The notes under the pieces are model-generated. The model made no database searches. It had not been told where the DNA came from and saw nothing but the letters and a program-made list of their open reading frames with translations. A stretch of DNA of 64,000 bases from Cristatella mucedo (lineage: Eukaryota; Bryozoa; Phylactolaemata; Cristatellidae): the NCBI GenBank assembly GCA_009760855.2, contig WPIO01000025.1, positions 3,650,501-3,714,500 of the forward strand, read 5' to 3'. Position numbers and translations under genes: made by a program. Below, one piece after another: positions 22,796 to 35,247 of this stretch; the first letter of the stretch is position 1; every line of letters starts with the position of its first letter.

Positions 22796-23305
22796 CTCAC
22801 TTTTAGGTCACTTTATTCTTTGGCTCCAGCCTATCTCTCAAATATAATCCCCCATCAGGCCAAGCATCTTACCACCTGCTTTTCGGAATCCAACAGTCTA
22901 CAAATACCTCGTACAAACCTCAATCCTTTGGAGACCATGCATTTAGTTCGTATGCTCCCATAGCCTGGAACTCCCTCCCGACCTGCGTCAGAACATCCCC
23001 TTACCTGACCACATTTAAAAAGAACTTAAAAACACACCTATTTAAGACAGCATATAGTGGGTCCCTGTGACTCGTCCTTGATGTGCTTATGCGTGCTGAG
23101 ACTGTGCATGCTGCCACTAACCACATTTGCATGCTGACCCTGTGCATGTCACCCCTAACCATATTATTCATTTCGTTTATCAAGCATGATATTACTCCCA
23201 ATTCAATTGTGTTTCCCTTTGCAGCAAGTGTAAAGCGCCTAGAAAGAGATTGAGTTCTCTGAGGGTACTTTATCAAGGGCATTATTATTATTATTATTAT
23301 TATTA
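22796..23305 (+). mobile_element. 5'-truncated LINE family A with clear insertion boundaries
   Basis: The element starts with GCTCACTCACTTTTAGG and ends with about seven ATT units. The satellite text continues across it: GGAAATC before it and AAATCTACCCGTCG after it correspond to the uninterrupted GGAAATCTATCCGTTG at 8170-8195. This gives a 5-bp target-site duplication AAATC. The coding remnant covers only the last part of the RT C-terminal region. Confidence 0.85.
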
Positions 23306-23555
<250 letters not shown>

Positions 23556-23811
23556 GGGGGTTGCTTAACCGTCGCTTGGCCGGTGCGCTTCCGAGCTCAG
23601 TCGTGCTTCTGTGCTTCCCCTGCATTCCTTCTTGTAGGCAGTTTACACTTTCAGCCTTCCTCAAGTAATTCTTTGTATACTTGCTCCACCCCCAGAGCGA
23701 TCGTACGAAAATTGCTCTCATTAGGGAGGCAGTGCCAGCGTATGCTAACTGAGCGAAAGAGACTTCCCTTTACTCCCCTCGCTGGCGGCGGCGCGCGCAC
23801 CTATAGGGCGC

Positions 23812-23975
23812 CGCGATAGCCCAAGATGTAAGGTGCTCGCTTTTCACGACCGAGGTCGTGGGTTCGAATCATGCTGTGGGCGATCTTTCGTTGCCAATTG
23901 CAATTGCCCCTGAGGCTCTTTTGCCGCTATACAAATGAGGCTTTTAAATCAGCTAATATACACACACCTGCAGAA
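23812..23975 (+). repeat. tRNA-derived SINE, hairpin-type
   Basis: GCGATAGCCCAAGATGTAAGG (box A region) is followed by CACGACCGAGGTCGTG and GGGTTCGAATCATGC (box B). Next come GGGCGATCTTTCG and a GGCTCTTTTGCCGCTATACA body. The hairpin has lost its centre compared with the 25.3-kb copy. Confidence 0.75.
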
Positions 23976-25317
23976 CAATGAGAGAAATGATTTAAGTGGG
24001 AAATAGAAAGCGCGGCAGCCTACTACAGCGTTTAGCAGACGAAGCGCGGCGGATACTAGTTTCGGCAGCGGCAATAATTTTAGGACGGGAAGATTTCTGT
24101 CGACGTTCGCCGTTGATCTTCAGTTTGTAAAAATTTGTCATCGTTCCGAATTATTTTTGAAAATAGCTCTGGTTATCTATTATTTCTTTCCCGATTCAGT
24201 TCAGCCTACATTCACTCATGTCCAGCCGAATGCGCGGAACGAGCGAGCGCTGGCTCGCGTGTCGCTAGCGCATGTCGCCAGCGCGTGTCGCTAGCGCGCG
24301 TTGCCGCCCTTTGACTCGACTTTTTGCAGCGCCTTTAAAACTCAGAAAGAGTGTAAGCACGCTTGGAAATATAATTTAATGAGGTGCCAATAAACCTTCG
24401 TTGACAACTCTGCGGATCAGCAAAGGGTCCCGAGTGAGGGTTTTCTACGTCGAGCTACACAGGCGGGCGAGCGGCATAGTCGGGAGGCAGAGCGTCTGCT
24501 CGAGAGTCGAGCAGTGAATAGCTGCGGCCAGCTGCGGGAAATACAGAGGGTGAGAGCTTGCTTGCTTGCTGCGCGTCCTACGATGGGTCAAAGGGGACCG
24601 GCAGGTGCTCGGCGCGCCGCTGGCGATTGCTTTTGCCAACGATCGTGCACCCCTGGCGACCAGTAGGCCGAGTTTGTTTTTGGCAACGATTTTGCAGCTC
24701 TCGCACTCTTTAGGCACGCCTCCCGCTTACTGTGGGTGGCCACTGAAATGTTAGGGAACGCTATTTCATCGCCAGTACGACAGGCGTAGAGATAATTTAC
24801 CATTCCTGAATTGCAGCCTACGGGAACCGGGTAGGTAATGTCTAATACAGTTAGTCGGCTTTGCTTTGGTCCTCGAACGACTCGCTTGTGCTTTGGGCTG
24901 GCGTGAGAGTTTGATGCTGCGGCTGATGCTGCACAATCGCGTCTCTTTGTGGCGGTGAAATAGTCGGGCTTGCATTAATGATAGGGTCTCGTTCTATAAG
25001 GAGGTGGCACATTTTTGTTTTATTGCTGGCGTGCTGTGCTACCCTCGGCGTGCTACCTGCGCGTGTCGAGGCAACAGCGGCTACTCGTCAGTCGCACTTT
25101 GAAGCGTCGACTTAACTAGTATTTGCAACGACGCGTCAGCAAAGGCTTGTGACACCAAACACGCGCTATGCTTATTTTGGCCTGAGGACTTGGATGCAAA
25201 AGCCGCCAGTGGCCATCTTTGTAAAACTTGGGTGTCGGAAGGCTTGGATCATTGCTGAGAGCTCTTCACAGTCGTCATGTGCTAGTCTCACTGCTTGTTT
25301 AATTATCTATGCGAGGT
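23976..25317. other. unannotated DNA with a short GC repeat
   Basis: At 24251-24304 a GCGTGTCGCTAGC-like 13-bp word recurs about four times. Otherwise there are only short unrecognised ORFs. Confidence 0.4.
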
Positions 25318-25500
25318 GAACCGTGATGGCACACTAGGTAAGGCGGTTGCTTTCACGACCTCGGTGCCGAGGTCGTGAGTTGGATTCCTGCGGTGGGCGA
25401 TTCTTTATCGCCACTGCAAGCGGTGGTGATAGCCCTAAAAGGCTCTTCTGTCACTATACAAAAAGAGGCTATTTAATCAGCTAGGATTTAATTTAATTTA
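25318..25500 (+). repeat. tRNA-derived SINE, hairpin-type, best preserved
   Basis: Box A-like GTGATGGCACACTAGGTAAG is followed by a 12-bp perfect inverted repeat, TCACGACCTCGG / CCGAGGTCGTGA, with a 2-base loop. Box B-like text (GTTGGATTCC) and GGGCGATTCTTTATCGCC come next, then the body with GGCTCTTCTGTCACTATAC and a TTTAATTTAATTTAATT tail. The inverted repeat occupies the position of the tRNA anticodon and variable arms. Confidence 0.8.
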
Positions 25501-25859
25501 ATTATACTGAAGCGTGGCTTTCGATTTGGACAGCTAGAAAGTTATACAGTTCGAGCTATTGTGAGCTATGCACATGAGCTGAACTGGCTGATTGCTCTGA
25601 CAAATTAGAGGTTCAGGACGATTTCCCTGCCCAATGTCTTCGAATCAGGGAGCAGTGCTTGGCGCTTAAGATAATGAACGATCAGTATTGCCCTGATTTT
25701 GAGCAAATCGTCGGAAAGTGCTAACACGGAGGATGGGATAATACCAACAGCTGCTGAGGAGGCAATTGAATTGTTGGGTACGTTTATTAAGATCCTCGCT
25801 GTTCTGGGCGAAGACAAGCAAAGTTTGCAGCAATTGTTAGTGGCATAGATTTCGGAATA

Positions 25860-26430
25860 AAAATCAAACGATAGCCTCTGGTCTAGTACTAGTTAAGTTG
25901 ACGATATTAGTACGCCGGGAATTTACGTGCGCTAATGGTAGCGGCGGGAATGAACCTCCAGCGGTCGACGTAGAAGATGTCCAGATTGATAACGTGACCA
26001 CTATAGCACTGTTGAAGCCATGGTTTCTGTTCCCTCGTGTTGAGATAGGAAAACCCGATATACAACTTTGGAAGCTTTTACAGTTATCATTTAAAACAAG
26101 AAAATGGAATGAAAATGGCTGTTGGTAATGTACGGACATCTGATACATTAGCCTCGACTATGTGAGAAACCGTTCGGCCATTGTTCTTCCTCTGCAGGTT
26201 TTAGTCACTTCGGAAAACTTGATTTTGTTACTGGCTTTGAAACTAATGAGTAGTTGTAAAGCTAGTACAAACTAGTACAAAATAGCTGTACAAACTGCCG
26301 AGAGAATGGACTGCCTTTCAGATGCGCTGCTTTGCAGTCGCGCTGCTTTGCTATCGTCGACCTTGCTCGTGATAGTGCCTGAGTTATGAGTCATGTCACT
26401 GTTGTTGCCAACTCTCGAACCAAAGCCATT
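25860..26430 (+). repeat. dispersed repeat R1, copy 2
   Basis: This aligns with 14.56-15.07 kb (GAGATAGGAAAACCCGATATA, CATTAGCCTCGAC, GTTCTTCCTC, TTGCCAACTCTC). A 76-codon frame at 25898-26128 is open in this copy. The element is unknown. Confidence 0.4.
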
Positions 26431-28150
26431 TAAGTGACGATGTTTCAGCGCTTTTTAATGCAATAGTGTAGCTATTTATCTATTTATTTTTCTTATGCCT
26501 ATGCTTTGTAATTACAAAGGGGACTGCCTGAATATGTCGCAAGTTTCAAGTCTCAATGATTCTTCGCATTTTCATCAAACTGGTGACACATCTTGTGGTC
26601 AATGATTGTGATATTTACACAGCTATTTATAGCCAGGATTATTCAAATAGGATTAGAAGTTGGTGCATGTGATGCTGCAATACCGTGCAATGCCGTGATC
26701 CTGCTTGTCAACTGAACCAGAATGCACCCGCGCACCGTCTAACCAAACGTAAGGCCTGGCAAGACTGGAGCGGTACGACAATGGTAGGGATGAGCAGTAG
26801 CAGTGACTTAGTGACTTGTGCAAATTTTCGTGAAGGTTTGCTCCTCTTAGTGTTGTGTGCTTTTAATGTGTTATAGTTTTGAGATTGTTTCAAGAATCTA
26901 TTGAAATACGGCTCAGGCTAAAGGCATTCCCCATCTCAAGCCATGTGAAGTTCTGATGTCATGAATATACGAAAAGCCGAGGGTTTAGAAGATGCATTGA
27001 AGCCCAAAAATGAGTCTGCCTTAAAAATTCTGATTATAATTTATGTAAGAGCCTAACAACCTGGCGGAGCCGACTGTCGACACCTACTACTTTTAGTTGC
27101 GTTAAATTTCTTTTCTTATTCCAGCAAATAACGGTTTTAATTTAAGGAGAGCGCAGTGGAACTTTGGAATCAGCTAGATCAGCTCGACCATGACAACCTT
27201 GGAGATAGAGAGATTACTTAATAGAGACCAATAAGACACGGGTGCTAATAATAATAACATAAATTTAAATAGCGCCATCGGACAATTGAATCTCAATCTA
27301 GCCAATTTACACATGCTGTAGAGAAAGCAGTATCAAATGATTAGTGTTAACATTTGCAATGCCATCAAGCATGACATTGTAAGATGTTGGTGTTCGAATG
27401 AGTTATTATTTATTAATCTGGGCTTCGAAAAGAGAGCCTCTAATTGGCCGAGCGAAATAGATTGAAGGTCAGCGTAATGGACGTGGACGCGTTAGACTAC
27501 TGTTCTATCGTGTACCCGCGAGAAACTGCAGGAAATCCAATTTGATAATTAATGCCCTCGCATATAGAGCATTTAGAGGCGAAAAGGCCAAGCCACAGTG
27601 GCGCGCCGGCCGGAAAGCTGTTGCTAAGGGACTGGTTGTCTCGGTGAGGCCCTTTAATTGTATCCATTTTACTCAAGATCGTAATCCGAACAGTGTTCAC
27701 AAGAAAGTTATATAGCGCGCTGATCACGAGTCTCCTCGCCACTACATTTTCATGCAATGCACATGTTAATGTTCAATTTCAACTATGGAAGTGCATTTCG
27801 TAGCTCCAAATGATGACTAGCTTATAATTTCACTTGATATTTTTGGTATGACTCCAATCGTAGCTGCATCAATATTGTAGACATAGACATAGCCCGAAGG
27901 GTACGTTTACTAGAAGGACTCGCTTACAAAATTATTTTGGTTGATGGAGGCTCATTATAGATAACGTGTTCTGCTAACCTGTTTGTACCGAGGCAGCATC
28001 TACGATTCATTAGCCTCGCTTGCTTCGAGGCTGTATTAGGCCCTCAGGCATTCGCCATTCATTGGCAAGAAATAGGGCTTTTATGACGGGAACATTTTTG
28101 GGCAAAGAACTTACATTGAGAAGCTGCGAGTGGCGCATTCGTGGCAGCAG
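26431..28150. other. mostly unannotated intergenic DNA
   Basis: Only a decayed LINE A tail (27245-27320, minus strand) is recognisable. ORFs are short. Confidence 0.4.
27245..27320 (-). mobile_element. decayed LINE family A 3' tail
   Basis: An AATAATAATAA start, AATAGCGCC, CAATTGAATCTCAATCTAG and a CATGCTGTA-like end parallel the minus-strand tail at 4548-4640, with several changes. Confidence 0.5.
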
Positions 28151-28174
28151 CCTCCTCCTCAGAGCGAGAGAGAG

Positions 28175-28235
28175 AAAGGGAGAGAGAGAGAGAGAGGGAG
28201 AGAGAGGGAGGGAGAGGGAGAGAGAGGGAGGGAGG

Positions 28236-28269
<34 letters not shown>

Positions 28270-28470
28270 GAGGGAGAGAGATGGGGAGAGGAAGAGAGAG
28301 AGAAAGGGAGAGAGAGAGAGGCAGAGAGAGAGGGAGAGAAAGAGAGAGAGGGATAGACAGAGACAGAGAGAGAGAGACAGAGGGAGAGACAGAGAGAGAG
28401 AGAGAGAGAGACAGAGAGAGACAGACAGACAGAGAGAGAGAAAGAGAGAGAGACGGAGAGAGAGAGAGGG

Positions 28471-28502
<32 letters not shown>

Positions 28503-28585
28503 AGAGAGGGAGATAGAGGGAGAGATAGAGAGGGAGAGAGATGGGGAGAGTGCTGGAGAGAGAGACTGAGAGGGACGGAGAGAGA
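28175..28585. repeat. polypurine GA/GGGAGA tract, about 410 bp
   Basis: The + strand is almost purely purine, made of GAGAGA, GGGAGA and GACAGA words. All ORFs over it (RERERE and SLSLS type) are repeat translations. Confidence 0.97.
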
Positions 28586-28679
28586 CGGAGGCGTTGGCCA
28601 ATGAGAAAAGGATGCCGCTGCGGGAGCTTACTGCATATGTGTAAATAACGGCGTGCTTCTGAAAGTGCATGTTTAGATT

Positions 28680-29640
28680 CCGTGCGGGCTACGTTTATGA
28701 CTGTGCTGCCGCCGCCGCTCGCCGCCGTTAGATGAAGAAACGGAGGCTCCGGACGCTGTGCGTGCGCGAGGCGCTGCGCTCTGGGGAAATGGCGAGAGGC
28801 TCCATGCGACGGGCTCCGCTCCGCCCCAACCCCTTCGTTGGTGCGCCCGGTCGGTCGTGCTAGCCGCCGGTGGCCGCTATCGCGAGGCTTCTCCGAAGTA
28901 TTGCCGGGCATTCGAACCTCCCGCCGCCGCCGCCGGGAAGTGGAGTTCGGCCGTCGCCCGCGCTCTGGCCTTGAGCCGAAGTCGAGGCCGAAATGCCACC
29001 AAGTCCGCCGCCCGAGGTTCTTCTGCGCCCCGGCGTTCTGCCAATGCGGCTAATGTGAGGAGCGGATTGTTTTGCCACAGTTGCGGCGCTGGGACAACGA
29101 GCCGGCAGCATTTCGGACGCGTCGGCAGACGAAAGACTGGAGATGAACGGCTCGGAAGTCGCGTGCGCATCGCCGGAAGTCGACGAGCGAGCACCTTGGC
29201 CGGCGGCGCTTGGCTTATCGGCCTTCGTCTGTCAGTTCGTGTACGCGTTTTAGGTAAAAGTGGAGAGGTGATCTGTAGCTGATGAGCGTCGCTGTCTCAC
29301 GCAGCATGATCGGTCTCCCTTTCGGGACGTGCACTCGACACTTTACCGCCGGCTCGTCGATTGGTCAGCGACCCGTCTGTGCCTACACGACGATCGCCTC
29401 GCCTCCCACAGCGTGCTGCGACCGCTCCGCCGTGGCGGCACCCGCAAACGGCCTCGCACCACCTGACAGACAGCGATCGCCGATCTTTATTGCTCAGAGA
29501 GCGCAACAGCTTCAGACTTTCCCAACGTCGTTCCTCTTGCAAAGTGACTGCCAGTTCCTGCTGCTGCGTGCGCACACGAGGCCACGAAAGCCAAAAGTCA
29601 ACCGGGTCTTTGCAAAGGGATGGCGATGAGCGCTATTGCC
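28680..29640. promoter_or_regulatory. CpG-rich island without an assignable gene
   Basis: GC- and CpG-dense sequence with overlapping ORFs in several frames (up to 174 codons) and no recognised domain. It could be the promoter and first exon of an unseen gene, but no splice-linked coding exon was found downstream. Confidence 0.3.
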
Positions 29641-30101
29641 GATGGGGCCCGTCTGAATATGCCTCGGTCTCTTTTGTCTCCAGCCAATCGAGAGAGCGAG
29701 GATTGAGTGTGTTAAGAAGTAAGCGAATGAGCGAGCGCATCGCTGACTCTGCCGCACAAGGTGGAACGTCGCGGCTGCCCCTCCTTCTTCTCCCCTCCTT
29801 CTCCCTCCCGCGCTGTGTCTCTATACTCGATCGAGGCCTCTAACTGCTCGCAGAGGTGTGAATTGGAGCAAACATTGCAACATCGTTTGTGAGAACTGGG
29901 GAGGTGGTCGAGGAGGGACTGGAGCCTGCACCAGGCCGAGAAGAAGGGGCACAACGGGGCTGTCCCACTCAAAATAGCGACTCGTTTTAGCCTGTCAGCA
30001 AACAATCATCCCCGGCAGTTTCTCCACTTTGGACGCCCGATCGCCATTGCCAGGCGGTCGCCAGGCATCCGGCGAGCGGCTACTGTGCTAAATGAGAGAG
30101 T

Positions 30102-30102
<1 letters not shown>

Positions 30103-30178
<76 letters not shown>
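30103..30178. repeat. (GA)n microsatellite
   Basis: A GA run of about 76 bases. Confidence 0.98.
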
Positions 30179-30180
<2 letters not shown>

Positions 30181-30710
30181 TAAATGATTGTTTGGCCTTA
30201 GGCGAGCACATTCGACGAATTTCTTAAAAGAGAATCTAAAAGTTTTTTGTAAATAGGGCTAAAACGAAGGCCTGAGGGGTGCGCCTTCCGATTTGACTGG
30301 TCAAGGACTGAATTTATAAGGGGGCTAGTATCATTTGGTAAGCGGTTAACGTGTTTCTAGAGTTGCTGAGACGGCGAATTCGCTGCAGACTGGTCTGAAG
30401 ATGCCTTCGAGCGGCGCAAAAACCCTGGCTCTTCAAACTTGGAGCGCGCATTTCCTTTGAGGCTCGGGTGGCTCGCCTTCTGAGCGGAGCTCTGCCCTCT
30501 GTCCCAAAAAATGAGAAGCGGCCGCTTTTTAAGTAACTTGGGCCTTGGTGCCTGTCTGGGCTGCGCGCCTTCGGGGGGCTGCCGCAGGCCGTTTCTCCAG
30601 AAAGAGGTTGCGTAGTTTTTTCTTAAACGGGGTGAGTTGGGGGTTCCGAAAGCTTTGCAAGGTAGGTAGGATTCTGTGCGGACGTTCGGCCTGTACAAGA
30701 CGGAGTGATA
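30179..30710. other. unannotated intergenic DNA
   Basis: No supported feature. A minus-strand ORF at 30357-30698 has no recognisable domain. Confidence 0.4.
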
Positions 30711-31250
30711 CCAGTAATGTAATATATCTCCGTCTGCAACTCCACAAAGCCATAAAGACTATGTGGGTGTTACGCAGGAGAGCTTGAATAGCGAACTCAC
30801 AGCCTAAGCGGCTTTCGGTACGCATTCGGTAGCTAACTGACTTCGTCTCACCCAACACAGAGAAAGTGGGAAGCATAGCAGAGTCAGGAGAGCAGTTGAG
30901 GTAGTGAGTAGCACAGAAGTAGCAGCTCAGGACCGCTGAACAGGATGAGCCATAGTCGGCAGAAGGAGAGTAGTTGTCGTTGCGTAAGAATTGTAGAAGC
31001 GAGTTCCTCAGTCTAGGACCTGCAGAGCTAAAGCTTCTGTCGCCAACGGTCTTTAAGCGGAGGAATGGAACAGCTAATTTATTGTCCATACAGGACCCGA
31101 GGGCATGACGATATTGAAATTAGTGCAGCAGTTGAGCTAGGTATGGAGGAGCTAAGCCGTGGCGGGCATTGAGGGTCAGCATAAGAACATTGCTCTGTAT
31201 CTGTTGATCAACCGGCAGCCATCCTAGCTTCTTTAGTAAAGGAGACACCA
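30711..31250 (-). mobile_element. 5'-truncated LINE family B
   Basis: Minus-strand copy closely similar to the one at 19.58-20.32 kb. The 3' end is at the left (GTAATGTAATATATCTCCG). The frame from 31089 reads VPFLRLKTVGDRSFSSAGPR and on to about 30780. The 5' truncation is at about 31250. Confidence 0.85.
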
Positions 31251-31986
31251 GACTCTCGCTAGACGGCGTCCGAGAATGCTTGCGGTTGGCGCTATATCAG
31301 CGCGCATGCTCGGGCTATCCCGAAGTGAGGATGAACATTTCGTATAGCTGCTGAAAAGCCTACCTCGGAAAGCCTACCTACCTACCTAGCCTACCTTATC
31401 TGCGCTGCTTCGGCGGGCAGAATGGTAGCAGCCGGCTTCCAGGAAAGGCTACCGTGTCGTCGCAAGAGAAAAGATTTTACGGTGGAGACGCAAACAACGA
31501 CGACGACGCCTTCCGCTGAGAGTTGCACTTTTGACGCGCTCAGCCTCGCATGGTCTCTCTCCAGAGGAAGCCGCTAGCGCGCTTGGAACGAAAGTACGGC
31601 GAAGGCATTTCCTCCGGCATCGCTCACCCTCCTCCGTCATGCGGAGCTCTTCTGCCGAATGGTTTACCCTCCTCCTCCGGAAAGCGAATGGCCAGACAAC
31701 TCAAGGATTTAAATTAGCTCCGCAGGCCCCCGGGCAGCGACGAGCGCTAGCGCAAGCCGTCACAAGTCGCCCGAGGATTTTATTATTCGGCCAATTCGCT
31801 CTCGGTCGCGCTAGCGTGGACCGCGGCGAGGCAATCTGGGCGGTAAATCTATTCAGCCTTTAGCCGCCCGCCCACTCCGCTACCCCGGTAGTCCGCAGTC
31901 CTCCTGGGTAGCCGACGTCATTCGAGGGTGGGGGATTTATTTATGTATTCCCATTAAGTTACGTATGTACAGGCATGCAGAGAGAG
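31251..31986. other. unannotated DNA with a short (CCTA)n run
   Basis: CCTACCTACCTACC lies near 31372-31395. The downstream sequence is GC-rich with overlapping unrecognised ORFs. Confidence 0.4.
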
Positions 31987-31996
31987 TAGGAGAGAG

Positions 31997-32061
<65 letters not shown>

Positions 32062-32069
32062 AGAGAGAG
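31987..32069. repeat. (GA)n microsatellite
   Basis: A GA tract with an AAAGAAAGA lead-in. Confidence 0.97.
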
Positions 32070-35000
32070 CATTGGAATGATGAAGCAGCTACCTACTCTG
32101 CCAACTTGGCGAGGGGGGTTTCAGAAAAATTACCAGCCGAACTTTTGCGACTTTTGATAACGTACTTGGCCAATGTTAAACAAATTGACAAAGAGCGCTC
32201 TCCTGGCTTTACGCGAGTTTCTAATACGCGCTCATAGGGCGCGAATGTCGCAAGAGGACACAGGCGGCTTAGCAGCGCATGAATTCGCTGCGTTTACCAT
32301 TTAGATGCGCTAGTTTTGACAGTACGGACGCCGTAAAGGCAACGATACGTCGACGTCAATGGCTGAGAACTGGTCATGTGACACTCTAGGGTTGGACAGC
32401 AGAAACGTCGTCGATGCATAGCTGCGGCGCTGTGCGATCAGTCATGGCCTGGGCTCTGCGTCGGAGCGCTGCACTTCGAGCCAGGAGGTGCAGGCAGGAT
32501 TGCTAGGCTCGGGTGTGGGAGACCTCGCCGGGTCCGAGAGGCAGCTGAGAGGCGCAGCCCGATTGTGCGATTTCGTGCTAGCGCTCGTTCAGTGAGCCGG
32601 CAACCCTCCGCTGCTCGCTGTCTACTGTCGACTTTTCCATGCTAAGAACTCATTGTCTGAAGGTGTCGGCTGAGAAGGTATCTTCACGGCTGCCGTTTTC
32701 CGGAACTGTCTGCATTCGTGTGTGTCAGGCCGCGGCGGCACGTACAAGTCGCTAGAGTCGAGGTTCGCAGGCGTCACCGACATTTGCCGCGCGTCGGCGA
32801 GGGCGGCTCGCGGTTTACGTATCATCACCGAACGGCGTTTTTTCGGCGAACTTTTTAAATACTCAGGCACCGACGTAGTCCGCCCCAGTTGCCAAGCATT
32901 AAAAAAATCGGGTGATGACGGTGATGGATCACACGATCCACGCAGCATTTAATTTGGCCACAGCCGGCAGGTTGCTGGGCTTAGTGCGTCTACGTTTTGG
33001 CCCAGTGCTCACCCCTGCCCTGACCGTCGTGGGAAGCGGAGCGCGGAGCACGGACAGGTTGGGTAATAAATACCCGGGCACCGCCGGAGCCTCCCCGCCC
33101 CTCTGCCCGTATTTAATAAAACTCGGGTGGGGGCGGGGCCGTACGATCGGCTGTGCAATTAACGGAATCCGAGCCGGTAGAAAGCTTAAGGATCGCAGCG
33201 CTTTTGGTGACTCGTACCCAGCCGCCGACAGAGCCTTGCCCCGGCTAGCAAGCGACTAAAAAAAAGTAGCAAAAGGCACCCGGTGGAATTTCCGTCGTCA
33301 AATAGTGCGCTCCTTGCTAAATCGTTCGCTCTTTGCTAAATAGTGCGCTCCGCGACGCGGATTGCACGTAGCCGGCTAATTGCCTGTACAGTCTTGCCTT
33401 CCGAGCCAGTCATGCGGACGAGGCGCGTGCTAATCCGGCGGCGACGCGACGTGCGTGCCGAGTGCGGTCGGGTTGAATGTGCCGAGCACGTCCGAGACGA
33501 GGGCAAGATCAAAGGTTACGGCGCCGAGCGCTGCAGCGCGGCGTGAGTGATGGAGGCGCGGTCCGGCGGCGGCATGAGCGCTGGATCGTTTCGACGGGTT
33601 CGATGGGCGTTTTCGGTTGGTAATGAAATAGAGGCATGTTAGATCCGCCAGATTGCTAATGCCGAAATTAGTTGAACTCGAAGCCTTGAGCAAGGTAGGA
33701 GTTGCACTCGTATAGATGTCGGGTCGAGCAGTGCCAGGGAGGCGCTCTGGGTGCTTTAAGAGAGCTTCGCAGGCATTGGCCGGTTCTGTTAAGGGCCAGT
33801 AACCCTCTTTCGCTATTGAACTCACTTCACTACGCTGCAGTTGAGGGCTTGATATCTTCACGTATGAGCGCTCTTCAGCCGGTCTGCGTGTCGCTCCTGT
33901 TGACTTACCAGCGTGCATTCATGCTGCGGCTACAGGTCGTTAGCGGCGGTATAAGGGTTCAGGCCTTCACGGGTATTCGTCGCTAGTCGGCTAGGACCAG
34001 CACAGTTACAAGCGCCGTGTCTCTGTGGCCTAGTTCTGTGACTTATAAGCTGCAAAGACCCATTTTTGAGAGTGACATTCAATCGGTAGGTGATCTAGCG
34101 ATCATCGGGACTTTGCCAATTGTCGATTCTAGAGCGCGCGAGACGAGCAAATGAGCCGGTGCTATCCCGTGCGCGATGTATGGCAGCGCGCATGTATCGC
34201 GTGGGTGTTGTATGGCAGCCTGCATTCCTACGAGCGGTCCTGCAAGCCGCATTGCTGTTGGGTGGTCTCTGGCGCCGTCTGGTCGGGAGCCCCAAAGTAG
34301 AAGAGAGGAGGGGAGAGGAAGGCATTCGTACTGCCCGGAGGGCCGGCTGAAAGTGTGCAGGCAAGAGGATCGAGACACGGGCCTTACGCTCAAACATAGC
34401 GAGTGAGTATTCTTTGTGTAAGGCAGTCGATTTCTAACGCACAGCGAGATGTGTGCTTGCTGCACAAGCCGCAGCCTACGACTCATTCCGAAGCCCAAAG
34501 TATAACTCAGTGGCCTCTCTTGTATTGAACTTTTTATACTGTCTAAGCATAAGTCATGATATACCCGGTTTCAAACAGCTATACATTAGGAAGTCCTAAT
34601 AATACCAAGTGTCGTAATAATCCTACCACTTCGGCATGCGCAAGTTTCAGCAACCATTCAAGTTTTTCGCTCCACTGTCCCATGCTTTTGTTAGTGGCGC
34701 CCAGTTGCTGACGGTGCTTACCGATTGATTGGGTGGCTACGGAGCCGATTAACCAGCTTCTGCTCCAACACTGAGTCAAGTCTTTCACTATTAGGAGCAG
34801 TATTTGGCCCAAAACGAGACTTCGGAAACGGAGGCCGTCGCTACAAAATAAGAGAAGCAGGGCTCTTTTAATAGACCCTGGCCATATTCTCATCGCGAGA
34901 ACCCAGGCTTGCATGTCTGTCATGGCGGAATTTAGGGAAGTGATGCCAAGTTGATTTACTCAAGATTACAACGAAGACAATCCAAGTTCGAAACTCGACG

Positions 35001-35186
35001 GGCAATCTTACATGATTTGATACAGCAAGAGCGTCGCAGGAGCAGGAGACGGTGCAGCAGCGGTGGCTGAGGATGAGCAGGAGATAGAGCAGCAGTGGGA
35101 GGGGCAGGAGGCTGCTGTGGCTCAGGACGGGCGTGCGAGGAAGCCGCAGAGCAGCAGCGGGAGCGGCAAGAGGAAGCGGCAGAAGC
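32070..35186. other. GC-moderate intergenic DNA, no gene recognised
   Basis: Many overlapping ORFs of 60-160 codons lack domain signals. Their presence on both strands in the same place argues for base composition rather than coding. Confidence 0.4.
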
Positions 35187-35246
35187 CGGAGCAATGGCCG
35201 GAGCAATGGCCGGAGCAATGGCCGGAGCAATGGCCGGAGCAATGGC
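35187..35246. repeat. 12-bp minisatellite GGAGCAATGGCC, about five copies
   Basis: The unit repeats perfectly about four times with a fifth, variant unit (GGAGCAATGGCT). The upstream sequence is also rich in GAGCAGCAG-type words. Confidence 0.95.
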
Positions 35247-35247
35247 T

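Noticed and set aside
25318-25400. Functional tRNA gene
   Set aside because: Box A and box B are present, but the acceptor stem is not paired, the anticodon arm is replaced by a long hairpin and the sequence recurs with a SINE body.
28758-29282. 174-codon ORF in the CpG island as a gene
   Set aside because: Equally long frames exist on both strands, composition is extreme and no domain or homologous pattern is visible.
33430-33918. 162-codon minus-strand ORF
   Set aside because: No recognisable domain, overlapped by open frames on the other strand in a GC-rich stretch.
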